A stretch of 64,000 nt of DNA from Aridibacter sp965216195 (GTDB taxonomy: Bacteria > Acidobacteriota > Blastocatellia > Pyrinomonadales > Pyrinomonadaceae): assembly GCA_965216195.1 (NCBI GenBank), contig OZ244151.1:1860001-1924000 (forward strand), given 5' to 3'. Shown here piece by piece: positions 16,924-25,919 of this stretch. Position 1 is the stretch's first letter. Each line of letters starts with the position of its first letter. The position numbers and the translations under genes were made by a program. The notes under the pieces are model-generated. The model was given only the letters and a program-made list of their open reading frames with translations. It was not told the DNA's origin and searched no databases.

Positions 16924-18420
16924 CTACGAACCCCGCACCGGCAATTGCCGCGAACCGAGTCCGGCTTTTCCTTTTTCATCCCACATATCGTCATTCAGCA
17001 TTTGCAGAGCCTCTTCGCGGTGTGACGGCGGAATTACCACGCGCTCATCCATGGTCGGAAGCGATGTCAGGCGATAAATCGCTTCAGCCTCTTCTGCAGT
17101 CATATTGCATTCATCGAGTGCAAACTGAACCGTTTCTTTGTCCACGTCGCCTACCGTTTCCAAACGCTTGAACAAACGCACCGCATACTGTTTTTTGAGT
17201 GCCAGCGTTACGTGATCGACGTTGCCCGCCGAAAACAGGCTCGCCATAAACTCCATCGGAAGACGTGCCTTTTCAATCGGGCTGAAAAGCTCATCATTTG
17301 CCGTGTCATAAACACCGTCGTTAGTTTCAGCCATAACCGGAAGCATTGGCGGAACGTAAAACAGCATCGGCAACGTTCGAAACTCCGGGTGGAGTGGCAA
17401 GGCTAACTTCCACTCCTTCACAAACTTATAAACCGGCGAGCGTTCGACAGCTTCGAGTGTTCGGTCATCAATTCCATTCTTTCTAGCGGCCGCACGCACT
17501 TTCGGATCTTTTGGATCGAGCAAAAGATCGCGGTGCGAATCGACCAAGTGCCCATCGGGAACCTGCACCGAATCGACGAGTTTGTCGGCATCGTACAAAA
17601 GCCCGCCCAAATAACGGATCCTTCCTACGCATGAATGGAAACAAGCCGGCGCTTGCCCGGTTTCGAGACGCGGGAAACACAAGATACATTTCTCGCTCTT
17701 TCCGGTTGACCAGTTATAAAAAGTTTTCTTATATGGACACGCCGTTACGCACATACGCCAAGCACGACACTTGTCTTGGTTGATCAAAACGACGCCGTCC
17801 TCACCGCGTTTGTAAATCGCTCCGGAAGGACAAGCCGCAACGCAGCAAGGATTAATGCAGTGATTACAAATTCGCGGAAGATAAAAGAAAACAAGCCGCT
17901 CAATATCAAAAAGCTCCTGACGCTGCTCCTCCGTCAAGGCATCGAGGTTCGGATCATTGGCGGCGTAAACCGGCGATCCGCTCAAATCATCATCCCAATT
18001 CGGTCCGGCTTCGATGTTCATATGTTTGCCGGTAATCATTGAGATCGGACGGGCAGTTGGCTGGTCGGCACCTTCGGGTGCGTTAAAAAGCTCCTCGTAT
18101 TCGTATGTCCAGGGTTCGTAATAATCGTCGAGCTTGGGCAGATCGGGATTGTGAAAGATGTTTAAAAGCCGCGAACTCTTGCCGCCCATTTTTAGATTTG
18201 GTGTGGCTCCATCCTCATCTTCCCAGCCGCCTTTGTACTTTTCCTGATCTTCCCAAGCCGTTGGATAACCCGTTCCCGGTTTGGTCTCGACGTTGTTCCA
18301 CCACATATATTCCGCACCTTCGCGGTCAGTCCAGACGTTTTTGCAGGCGATCGAACAAGTGTGGCAACCAATACACTTATCCAAATGAAATACCATCGAA
18401 GTTTGTAATCTGACGTCCAT
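16924..18420 (-). CDS. narH: respiratory nitrate reductase beta subunit NarH
   Basis: 498 residues, cytoplasmic electron-transfer subunit with three [4Fe-4S] and one [3Fe-4S] cluster. Visible cluster motifs: CIGCHTCSIACKNVW (16-30), CNHCINPCCVAAC, CRAWRMCVTACPYKK (Trp in place of a Cys, the [3Fe-4S] site) and CILCFPRLETGQAPACFHSC. The long typical inserts EYMWWNNVETKPGTGYP and the C-terminal NarH domain are intact. Length is close to the E. coli protein (512). Confidence 0.96.
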   Translation of the reverse strand: MDVRLQTSMVFHLDKCIGCHTCSIACKNVWTDREGAEYMWWNNVETKPGTGYPTAWEDQEKYKGGWEDEDGATPNLKMGGKSSRLLNIFHNPDLPKLDDYYEPWTYEYEELFNAPEGADQPTARPISMITGKHMNIEAGPNWDDDLSGSPVYAANDPNLDALTEEQRQELFDIERLVFFYLPRICNHCINPCCVAACPSGAIYKRGEDGVVLINQDKCRAWRMCVTACPYKKTFYNWSTGKSEKCILCFPRLETGQAPACFHSCVGRIRYLGGLLYDADKLVDSVQVPDGHLVDSHRDLLLDPKDPKVRAAARKNGIDDRTLEAVERSPVYKFVKEWKLALPLHPEFRTLPMLFYVPPMLPVMAETNDGVYDTANDELFSPIEKARLPMEFMASLFSAGNVDHVTLALKKQYAVRLFKRLETVGDVDKETVQFALDECNMTAEEAEAIYRLTSLPTMDERVVIPPSHREEALQMLNDDMWDEKGKAGLGSRQLPVRGS

Positions 18421-18459
18421 AATTTTTTCCTATCGCTAAAGATTTTTCCTCTCGTGAAT

Positions 18460-18637
18460 TGCCACGTGCTTTAGCTCGTGGAAAAGTCATACTTAAGATT
18501 CGCGGCTTTAGCCAAAATTAACTACCGGTTAAACACTTATCAGTTTTAGCCAAAGCAAATCGGACTAAATCTCCTTTCCTATTTCGGCTAAAGCCATTTG
18601 TTCATCCTTTCAAATCCACGAGTTAAAACTCGTGGCA
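18460..18637. repeat. R2 paired-hairpin element between narG and narH
   Basis: Left hairpin CCACG-N10-CGTGG (18462-18481) and right hairpin CCACGAGT-TAAA-ACTCGTGG (18616-18635), with GGCTTTAGCC and GGCTAAAGCC in between. Same design as the element between narH and narJ, but with diverged arm sequence. It fills the 242-base narG-narH gap. Confidence 0.85.
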
Positions 18638-18662
18638 ATTTATAAAACCAATAGAGACAATC

Positions 18663-21600
18663 CTAGTAATTCACCTTGTTCAATTTCCTGACCATAATAA
18701 ATGTGTCGCGGTTAACTCCCGTCGGTCCCCAATAATTAAAGTGATAGGTATATTGCCCATAGCCGCCCATCATCAGAAGCGGTTTCAGACGTACCCTCGT
18801 CAAAGAGTTGTGTCCACCCGCACGTTTGTTTCCGCGGAGCGGAGATTTCGGAATATCAAGCGTTCTTTCCGGTGAGTGATACTGAATGCAAACACCTCTC
18901 GGAATGCGGTGTGAAACGATACATCTCGTGCAAACTACGCCGTTGTCGTTATATGCTTCCACCCAATCGTTATCATTTATTCCAAGATCGACCGCGTCCT
19001 CGTCATTGAGCCAAAGCGGTTCGCAACCGCGCGAAAGCGTCATCATTCGATGGTTGTCCGAATATGTTGAGTGAATGTGCCACTTACCATGAGGTGTGAG
19101 GTAATTTAAGGCTTTCACTCTTCCCTCTTTCGGGCTGACTTTAAGATCTCCGTAGTCAGCCGGAAGCGGCGAAGGTTTATACGTCGGCAGATTTTCGCCG
19201 AAGGCAACATATCCCTCCTGATCCTGATAAAAATGCTGGCGTCCTGTAAGCGTTCGCCAAGGAACGAGTTTTTCGTAGTTATATGTAAACGGTGCGTATG
19301 CCCGCCCCTCGGAAACCAAACCGGACCAAACCGGGCTGTTAATGAGTCGTCGCGGCTGAGACTGCAGGTCTTTGTATGTCGTCTGCGCGTGACGGCTCTT
19401 TTCAGCAAGATCGGCGAGCGGTCGGCCAACCTTCTTCTCCATAAACTTGTATCCGCGGTAAGCCATCTCGCCGTTTGTTTCCGGTGCAAACTTAAGAATC
19501 ATATTGGCAGCATCTTCCGCACGCTTAAGCGATGGATAGATATTTCCGCCCCATTCTTCAACCGGATCCGTACGCGATTCGACAACCTCATCGTATAGAT
19601 CTTCGGTTTCATATTTAACGCCGTGTGCTCCCAAGCCATTTCGCACGTTTGGTCCAAGCGAAATGAAACGGTTATACAAATTCACATAGTCGCGTTCGAC
19701 CACCTTCACATGCGGCATCGTTTTGCCCGGTATTGCTTCGCATTCGCCTTTTGACCAGTCTTTGATCGAGGGCTGCGTAATCTCGTCGGGCGTATCATGG
19801 AGAAGCGGAACGGTAACCAAATCCTTAATCGGCTGCGGAATATGTTTTTCCGCAAGTTCGCTGACTTTCTTAGCCAAACCTCTAAAGATTTCCCAGTCCG
19901 AACGTGACTCCCAGCATGGCGGAACGGCTTCCGAAAGAGGGTGAATAAACGAGTGCATGTCGGTCGAATTCAAATCCGCTTTTTCATACCAGGTTGCCGC
20001 CGGCAGGACTATGTCTGAATAAAGAGCCGATGTGTCCATACGGAAGTTCAAATCGACAACCAAATCCATCTTTCCTTCTGCTGCCGGTGTTTCCGCATCG
20101 ATATCGTTTACCGATCCTTCAGCACATTGCTCGGCAACGTCGTTATGGTGGGTTCCAAGATAGTATTTCAGGAAATACTCGTGACCTTTTGCACTCGACA
20201 TAAGTGCATTACCACGCCATATAAACCAAACTCTCGGGAAATTTTCAGGCTTGCTCGGTTCTTCGACAGAAAACTTCAAACTCTTGTCCTGAACCTGCTT
20301 CGCTACGTAACTTGCCACAGCTTCCGGTGTTTCCGAACCGGCGGTTGCGGCGTCTTCCAAAATCTCGTGGTTCGGTTTTCCAAACTGTGGATAATAAGGA
20401 AGCCAGCCGTTTCTTACGGCTTTGACCTGCACATCAGCTGTGTGACCTTTGGCAACATCCCCGGCACCATTAACTGCAGTGTTATCGGGCAGAGTGTGAT
20501 ACTCGGAAAACTCGCGTTCATAACGCCATTGCTCGCTGTTTATGTAGTGCCACGAAGGTGCATTTTGCAGACGCGATGCTGGAATCCAGTCTTTTCCAAA
20601 TGCAAGATTCGACCAAGGTGCAACCGGTGCCAATTTTTCCTGACCAACATAGTGGTTTAAACCGCCGCCATTTTTACCGACGCAACCGCATAACATCAGA
20701 GCCGTAATTGCGGAGCGATACATTAAGTTATTGTGATACCAGTGGTTGATTCCGGCACCGATGATCACCATGCATTTGCCTTCGGTTTTTTCGGCAGTAA
20801 TCGCCCATTCGCGTGCAAATTTGATTACCGTTTTGCGATCCAGACCAGAAAACTTCTCCTGCCACGCGGGTGTGTAAGAAGCGTCCTCATCGTCGTAACT
20901 CTTTGGATAATCGCCGCCTAAACCGCGATCAACGCCAAACTGAGCCATCAAAAGATCGTAAACAGTCGTTACTAAAACTTCGCCGTCTTCAGTCTGAAGC
21001 GTTTTCGTAGGCACGCCGCGTTTTGCTATCTTGTCGGTTCCAAATTCGCGTGTAATTACCTCGGTTGATTCCGAATTGTCTTCGATAAGCGACAAAGTCG
21101 GCATTATTTCCGATTCGTCCGATGGATCTCTAAATTCTAAATTCCATTTTCCTTCGGCTTCTCCCCAACGGTGTCCCATCGTGCCGCCGGGCATTTTCGC
21201 CGAACCCGAGAGTTCGTCCCAAATAAGGAACTTCCACTCGCCGTTTTCTTCATCTTTGTATTTCGAGAGCTTGTTTGCCCTTACAAGACGACCCGCTTCA
21301 TAGCCGTTTTCGGTTTTGACGAGTTCGATAAGAAATGGCGAATCGGTATATTTCTTTCCGTAATCCGTGAAGTATTTTGTCTTTTTCTGATGATGAAACT
21401 CTTTGAGAATTACGTGATTTACCGCCTGCCAAAATGCTCCGTCTTGCCCCGCGAGAACCGGAATCCACTGATCGGCATACTTCGAAACCTGGCTGAAATC
21501 CGGTGCCAAAACGACCATCTTCGTCCCATTGTGTCGGGCTTCCGCCGCAAAGTGACAGTCCGGCGTTCGGGTCATATTTAGGTTTGATCCCATCACCGCG

Positions 21601-22298
21601 ATAAATTTTGAGTTGTACCAATCGGCGCTTTCGCAAACGTCTGTCTGCTCGCCCCAGATTTCCGGCGAAGCCGGCGGAAGATCACAATACCAATCGTAAA
21701 AAGATAGGTTTACGCCACCCATCAACTGCAGAAATCTTGAACCAGCCCCATAAGAAAGAAACGACATCGCCGGGATCGGTGAAAAACCAATGATGCGATC
21801 CGAACCATGTTTCTTTATCGTGTGAATACATGAAGCGGCGACGATCTCCTGAACCTCATCCCAACTCGCTCTCCTGAAGCCACCCTTACCGCGTGCTCTT
21901 TGAAAACGCGCGCGTTTTTCAGGATCGCTCATCAGCGATTCCCAAGCCTTTACCGGGTCTGAATGTTTTTCGCGTGCCGCACGCCAGAGATCTTGCAAAG
22001 CACCTCTTATGTACGGATATTTTACGCGGATCGGGCTGTATAAATACCAGGAATATGAGATTCCGCGTTGGCAGCCGCGAGGCTCGTAAGGCGGAATTCC
22101 GTCTTCAAGAAGCGGATAATCGAGTGCCTGCATTTCCCAGGTGACGATGCCTTGCTTGACGTAGATGTTCCAACTGCAGCCGCCCGTGCAATTTACACCG
22201 TGCGTCGAGCGAATCACCTTGTCGTGCTGCCAGCGATTTCGATAGAATTCTTCCCAAGAGCGTGTCTTGGGGCTGATCATATCCTTGATCCAACTCAT
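18663..22298 (-). CDS. narG: respiratory nitrate reductase alpha subunit NarG
   Basis: 1211 residues, bis-MGD molybdoenzyme that reduces nitrate to nitrite on the cytoplasmic side. The N-terminal Fe-S site has the NarG-specific His ligand: H33, C37, C41, C76. D206 in YCDLPPASP is the molybdenum ligand equivalent to D222 of E. coli. There is no Tat signal, so this is a cytoplasmic-facing nNar rather than the outward archaeal type. Full length for the family (1247 in E. coli). It overlaps the upstream cytochrome c gene by four bases (ATGA). Confidence 0.97.
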   Translation of the reverse strand: MSWIKDMISPKTRSWEEFYRNRWQHDKVIRSTHGVNCTGGCSWNIYVKQGIVTWEMQALDYPLLEDGIPPYEPRGCQRGISYSWYLYSPIRVKYPYIRGALQDLWRAAREKHSDPVKAWESLMSDPEKRARFQRARGKGGFRRASWDEVQEIVAASCIHTIKKHGSDRIIGFSPIPAMSFLSYGAGSRFLQLMGGVNLSFYDWYCDLPPASPEIWGEQTDVCESADWYNSKFIAVMGSNLNMTRTPDCHFAAEARHNGTKMVVLAPDFSQVSKYADQWIPVLAGQDGAFWQAVNHVILKEFHHQKKTKYFTDYGKKYTDSPFLIELVKTENGYEAGRLVRANKLSKYKDEENGEWKFLIWDELSGSAKMPGGTMGHRWGEAEGKWNLEFRDPSDESEIMPTLSLIEDNSESTEVITREFGTDKIAKRGVPTKTLQTEDGEVLVTTVYDLLMAQFGVDRGLGGDYPKSYDDEDASYTPAWQEKFSGLDRKTVIKFAREWAITAEKTEGKCMVIIGAGINHWYHNNLMYRSAITALMLCGCVGKNGGGLNHYVGQEKLAPVAPWSNLAFGKDWIPASRLQNAPSWHYINSEQWRYEREFSEYHTLPDNTAVNGAGDVAKGHTADVQVKAVRNGWLPYYPQFGKPNHEILEDAATAGSETPEAVASYVAKQVQDKSLKFSVEEPSKPENFPRVWFIWRGNALMSSAKGHEYFLKYYLGTHHNDVAEQCAEGSVNDIDAETPAAEGKMDLVVDLNFRMDTSALYSDIVLPAATWYEKADLNSTDMHSFIHPLSEAVPPCWESRSDWEIFRGLAKKVSELAEKHIPQPIKDLVTVPLLHDTPDEITQPSIKDWSKGECEAIPGKTMPHVKVVERDYVNLYNRFISLGPNVRNGLGAHGVKYETEDLYDEVVESRTDPVEEWGGNIYPSLKRAEDAANMILKFAPETNGEMAYRGYKFMEKKVGRPLADLAEKSRHAQTTYKDLQSQPRRLINSPVWSGLVSEGRAYAPFTYNYEKLVPWRTLTGRQHFYQDQEGYVAFGENLPTYKPSPLPADYGDLKVSPKEGRVKALNYLTPHGKWHIHSTYSDNHRMMTLSRGCEPLWLNDEDAVDLGINDNDWVEAYNDNGVVCTRCIVSHRIPRGVCIQYHSPERTLDIPKSPLRGNKRAGGHNSLTRVRLKPLLMMGGYGQYTYHFNYWGPTGVNRDTFIMVRKLNKVNY

Positions 22299-23158
22299 AT
22301 TTTCGACCTCTGTACTATGTCTTCCCTTACGCCTTTATGACGCCTTCGCCATATAAAATTGAAACCGACGAGAGCGAGTATCGTCGCGATAAATCCGATT
22401 ACCAAAAACTTGGGCTCGACCGCTCCGGTAGTTGCCGTCGGAACAACCTGCGCATTTGGGCTAACCGTTTTTGAATTCTGTAGATACGCAAATACCTTGA
22501 CGATCTCTTCATCCGTTAGCTTACGGTCCTGAAACATCTTCGTCATCGTCGGAAAATTCGGATTTTGGAGGATTGAGATAAGTTCGGGATCGCGGTATTT
22601 GGTGTTAACGGCTGTAAGATCGGGGCCCAGTGTTCCGCCGCCTAAGGATCCGAAACTATTTATCGAATGGCACGAATTGCAGGAAACTCCACCGTTATCA
22701 AACTTTGTCTGTCCGGTAAATAAACGCCAACCATCGGGAACATCCGCAGCAACAATTTCCCGCGAAAGCTTCGCTCCTTCGGGCGTGAAGATCTCCCCGC
22801 TTGCAGTCATGCTCTTAATAAGTTCGCTTATTGAGGAAAGTTCGTCGTCCGTAAGTTGCTGATCCGGCATAACTTCCGGTGAAAACTTTTTGAAGATCTC
22901 GGCCGCGTCTGCGTCCTTAGCGCTCATTGCGGTAGGCGAGCGAATAAATTCCCCGAGCCATTCCTCCGAACGCCTATCGGTAACACCTTTTAGATCCGGC
23001 CCTTGTTTGTCGCCGCTTCCGATTGAGTGGCAGCTAAAACATTTCGTTTCAAACACCTTCTTGCCGGCATCCTGACCAAGAGCTGTTGCCACTGCGAGAA
23101 ACAGTAGAAACGAAAGAAACCAGATGATGCGAAACCTATTTTTGTTTTTATCGAACAT
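22295..23158 (-). CDS. membrane-anchored diheme cytochrome c (NarC-like position)
   Basis: 287 residues: N-terminal signal (10-28), two cytochrome c domains with heme sites CFSCH (C40, C43, H44) and CNSCH (C160, C163, H164), and a C-terminal membrane helix (about 250-268) with a basic tail. A diheme cytochrome gene directly before narG is known as narC in Thermus, where it assists Nar; the position is equivalent, but homology to NarC is not established here. Four-base overlap with narG. It could receive electrons from ACIII. Confidence 0.85.
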   Translation of the reverse strand: MFDKNKNRFRIIWFLSFLLFLAVATALGQDAGKKVFETKCFSCHSIGSGDKQGPDLKGVTDRRSEEWLGEFIRSPTAMSAKDADAAEIFKKFSPEVMPDQQLTDDELSSISELIKSMTASGEIFTPEGAKLSREIVAADVPDGWRLFTGQTKFDNGGVSCNSCHSINSFGSLGGGTLGPDLTAVNTKYRDPELISILQNPNFPTMTKMFQDRKLTDEEIVKVFAYLQNSKTVSPNAQVVPTATTGAVEPKFLVIGFIATILALVGFNFIWRRRHKGVREDIVQRSKI

Positions 23159-23191
23159 TTTCTCTCCGATCTTTTTCTTACGACACGAAAC

Positions 23192-23599
23192 TCATTCCAT
23201 CTCTTCTGCAATCTGCGCAATCGTTTTCGTTTGAAGCATATTGATAAGCTCGCCCTTTACCGGCAGCCACGAACCATGTAGAGCGCATGGATTTCCATCG
23301 TCGCAGCTGTTTAAACCAAGGATGCAGGTGTCACAATTTGTCAAAGGATCCATAATGAAAACGACATCCCAAAGCGTGATCTCTTTCGGCGATTTCAATA
23401 ACTCGTAGCCACCGTTTATGCCCTTAACCGAGTGCAGCAAACGATGTTTTCTGAGGTCGCCGAGAATCTTGCCGAGGTAAGCCGACGGAATGTCTTCCTC
23501 TTCAGCAATCTCCTGAAGCCCGCATAAACACGCCTCTTCCTGCCGCGCCAAGTAAACCAACGCCCTGATTGCATAACCTGTCGTCTTTGAAAAGAGCAT
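23192..23599 (-). CDS. Rrf2 family regulator with Fe-S-type cysteines
   Basis: 135 residues. N-terminal winged helix (MLFSKTTGYAIRALVYLA..., recognition part SAYLGKILGDLRKHRLL), the GINGGYEL wing, and a cysteine cluster CDTCILGLNSCDDGNPCALH near 90-110 as in NsrR and other Rrf2 proteins that bind a 2Fe-2S or 4Fe-4S cluster. It likely senses NO or redox state and controls the cyt c-nar-act operon of which it is the first gene (33-base gap). A palindrome 11 bases before its start may be its own operator. The exact ligand cannot be read from sequence. Confidence 0.88.
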   Translation of the reverse strand: MLFSKTTGYAIRALVYLARQEEACLCGLQEIAEEEDIPSAYLGKILGDLRKHRLLHSVKGINGGYELLKSPKEITLWDVVFIMDPLTNCDTCILGLNSCDDGNPCALHGSWLPVKGELINMLQTKTIAQIAEEME

Positions 23600-23610
23600 T
23601 GTTACTAGTT

Positions 23611-23622
23611 GATAAGCTTATC
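23611..23622. promoter_or_regulatory. perfect palindrome GATAAGCTTATC upstream of the Rrf2 gene
   Basis: Twelve-base perfect palindrome within A/T-rich flanks, 12 bases upstream of the Rrf2 start. The position suggests an autoregulatory operator. No matching site was recognised elsewhere in the window. Confidence 0.45.
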
Positions 23623-23680
23623 TTTTTATCTCTTTGTGTATGATTGCTTTTTAAGAAACCCTGAACAATAATGTGAACAC

Positions 23681-23694
23681 ATCAAAATTTTGAT
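23681..23694. promoter_or_regulatory. perfect palindrome ATCAAAATTTTGAT in the divergent promoter
   Basis: Fourteen-base perfect palindrome between the Rrf2-nar operon and the PAS-LuxR gene, 16 bases before the LuxR start. The arms are FNR half-sites in everted order (ATCAA-N4-TTGAT). It could serve either transcript. Confidence 0.4.
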
Positions 23695-23709
23695 TAATTT
23701 GTCCAACCG

Positions 23710-24372
23710 ATGGAAAAACGTGAGATTAGAAAACTGATTGACGAGACTGCGGACCCAGCCTTCGCAGTGAATGGATTTCAAAACATTGAGTTTTTTAATG
23801 CCGCTGCTGAAAGCTTTTTTGGCATTGAGGCGGACGATGTTCTGGGACAGCCGTGCAGCACGATTGTAAAAGGAAGCGACGAGTGCGGACAGTTTTGCTC
23901 AAAAGACTGTACAATTTTTTCCGCCGCCAAAGAACACAATCCGATCCAGAATTTTGATTTGAAAGTAATGACCGACGAAGGTCGAAAATGGTGCAACGTT
24001 TCGATTCTGATTGCGGATGACAAAACATCCGTTTTGCCCTACACGATTCACATCATAAGAAATATCGACGTTCGCAAGCGCCTCGAGCTGCTCGTCAGGA
24101 ATTTCGTTGTCGCGGAAACAAGTTTCCCTCCGGAGCAGGCAATTGATCTCATTTCCTCGACCCGCTCACCATCCCGCGAAGCAATTTTAAGTGAACGTGA
24201 ACTCGAAGTGCTGAGACTCCTCGCGAAAGGAAAGACCACGGCCAATGTCGCTGACGAGCTTTTCATCAGCCGCACAACCGTAAATAACCACGTTCAGCGG
24301 ATTCTAAAAAAACTCCACGCGCACACACGGCTCGAAGCTATTAGAAGAGCTGAAATTGCAGGCCTAATCTAA
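23710..24372 (+). CDS. PAS-LuxR transcriptional regulator with cysteine-rich PAS domain
   Basis: 220 residues: PAS domain (about 8-120) and C-terminal LuxR/GerE helix-turn-helix (about 155-220, LSERELEVLRLLAKGKTTANVADELFIS). The PAS domain holds C49, C59, C63 and C67 (C-x9-C-x3-C-x3-C) plus C95, a pattern I know from a PAS subfamily found in NtrC-type regulators; a metal or redox cofactor is possible but unproven. There is no receiver domain, so it would sense directly. It is divergent from the nar operon and precedes the RIC gene, which suggests it controls one or both. Confidence 0.85.
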   Translation: MEKREIRKLIDETADPAFAVNGFQNIEFFNAAAESFFGIEADDVLGQPCSTIVKGSDECGQFCSKDCTIFSAAKEHNPIQNFDLKVMTDEGRKWCNVSILIADDKTSVLPYTIHIIRNIDVRKRLELLVRNFVVAETSFPPEQAIDLISSTRSPSREAILSERELEVLRLLAKGKTTANVADELFISRTTVNNHVQRILKKLHAHTRLEAIRRAEIAGLI

Positions 24373-24433
24373 AATCCTTATTGTTTTACCGCGGCAGATT
24401 GGAATGCTACGCACTTCCCTTTTTTTTCGGAAT

Positions 24434-24447
24434 ATGATTTAAATCAT
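24434..24447. promoter_or_regulatory. FNR/DNR-like site upstream of the RIC gene
   Basis: ATGAT-TTAA-ATCAT is a perfect palindrome that matches the FNR/DNR consensus TTGAT-N4-ATCAA except for the outermost base of each arm. It ends 99 bases before the RIC start. This would give anaerobic or NO-dependent expression through a CRP/FNR protein encoded elsewhere. Confidence 0.5.
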
Positions 24448-24546
24448 TTTCTTACAGATTCTGAAAGGCAATACTCCGAAAAAGATTAGCAAACTAAAAA
24501 TCTATATCCGGTTGCTTGAAATCCGGATCTTTTAGGAGAGATTTTA

Positions 24547-25281
24547 ATGGATTTAACCAACAAGACAATCAGAGAGATCGCTTTGGAAATGCCGCAGACA
24601 ACCAAAATTTTTGAGGAATTAAAAATTGATTATTGCTGCGGCGGAAACAAAAATCTCAATGAGGCCTGCGAATCGGCAAACGTTTCCGCAGAAGTTGTCG
24701 CAGAAAAAATATCGGCACTTTCAGCGGCGGAAGGAAATTCCGAAAGCGACTTTTCAGATCAAATATCGCCTTCCAAACTGATCGATTCTATTGTTGAAAA
24801 ACATCACGTTTTCACTCGGGATGAGTTTAAAAGGCTAACCCCTCTGCTAGAGAAAGTAGTCGGTAAACACGCCGAAAAACATCCGGAACTCAACGATGTA
24901 AAAGCGATATTTGTTGAACTATCCAATGATTTGATTCCTCATATGCAGAAGGAGGAAATGGTCTTATTTCCGTATATAAAAAATCTGGAGGTTTCGGAAT
25001 TGACCGGGCAGTCCGTTTCACCGCCCCCTTTCGGAACCGTGCAAAACCCAATTCGAATGATGCAGTACGAACACGACAACGCCGGGGATATTTTGAAAAG
25101 AATGCGCGAGCAAACAAACGACTATTCAACCCCCGAAGGCGCATGCCCGAGTTTTAAAGCTCTTTATTTTGGTTTGGAAGAATTGGAGAAGGATTTACAT
25201 CACCACATACATCTTGAAAACAACATTTTGTTTCCCAAGGCGGTGACAATTGAGGCTAATGGGGTTGAAGCTGCCGGCTAA
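24547..25281 (+). CDS. ric: iron-sulfur cluster repair di-iron protein (RIC/ScdA/YtfE)
   Basis: 244 residues. N-terminal ScdA_N domain with the YCCGG motif (C29-C30) and a C-terminal hemerythrin-like four-helix domain binding two irons, with ligands in KHH, HAEKHPE, HMQKEE, YEHDNAG and HHHIHLENN. RIC proteins repair Fe-S clusters damaged by NO or peroxide. The spaced FNR-like site upstream and the nearby nar operon fit this. GGAGAG at 24534-24539 is a good ribosome binding site. It ends 6 bases before a convergent hemerythrin-like gene. Confidence 0.93.
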   Translation: MDLTNKTIREIALEMPQTTKIFEELKIDYCCGGNKNLNEACESANVSAEVVAEKISALSAAEGNSESDFSDQISPSKLIDSIVEKHHVFTRDEFKRLTPLLEKVVGKHAEKHPELNDVKAIFVELSNDLIPHMQKEEMVLFPYIKNLEVSELTGQSVSPPPFGTVQNPIRMMQYEHDNAGDILKRMREQTNDYSTPEGACPSFKALYFGLEELEKDLHHHIHLENNILFPKAVTIEANGVEAAG

Positions 25282-25287
25282 GACGGT

Positions 25288-25890
25288 CTAATCCTTCGTG
25301 AGCGGTTTAATAGCAGGTTTTCGTCGCTGATACATTTCTCTTCCCACGGCGAGGAGTTCTTCATGCGAAAGAATTTCCGCGGCGGCGGGAAAGACGAATT
25401 CGTTTTCCATTTGAATGTGCGGACGATAAAGATCGTAAAGACTTTCTCCTAAATCATTGAAAAGCAAGAGTTTATTCTCATCCGGCTCTTCTTTCGTCAC
25501 CATATCTAAATACATTTTTTTTATTGAATTCTCAATACTGACCGCACGTTTATGCTGCGTTTCGAGCTGTCCGATCACGTCAAAAACCTCCGAAACGATC
25601 GAGTCGCCATATTGACGCATACGTGGAAACAGAGATTCTTCTTCATCAAGAGTGTGCTTAACTCCGGTCGTGAAAAACAAGTTCAAAACCGTGTCAATCG
25701 TCCCAAAAAGCACTTTAAAGTTTTCACCCCGAGATTCCCGGAGCTCCGCAGTGGTGCTTCGCAACGTCTCAAGATTTGCCGCTATCTTTTGATGACAGTG
25801 AAAAAGGACATCGAGCGGTTTCGTAAAATCCGCTTTGTAAGGAATCCCGGCAATCGGTTCGCTATTCGGTTTTAATTCTGCTTGTGTCAT
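25288..25890 (-). CDS. hemerythrin-domain protein
   Basis: 200 residues, a four-helix HHE domain with metal-ligand motifs LFHCHQKI, KHTLDEEESLFP, QHKRAV and HIQMENEFVFP. Soluble. Bacterial members bind O2 or NO, or store iron; the company of RIC and the nar operon suggests NO or oxygen handling. Convergent with RIC. Confidence 0.85.
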   Translation of the reverse strand: MTQAELKPNSEPIAGIPYKADFTKPLDVLFHCHQKIAANLETLRSTTAELRESRGENFKVLFGTIDTVLNLFFTTGVKHTLDEEESLFPRMRQYGDSIVSEVFDVIGQLETQHKRAVSIENSIKKMYLDMVTKEEPDENKLLLFNDLGESLYDLYRPHIQMENEFVFPAAAEILSHEELLAVGREMYQRRKPAIKPLTKD

Positions 25891-25919
25891 TAAAAATCCA
25901 ACTGTAAGTTCTCAAAAAC

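Noticed and set aside
22295..23158. Diheme cytochrome as a cytochrome oxidase subunit
   Set aside because: It has no copper-binding or oxidase domain, and lies before narG as Thermus narC does.
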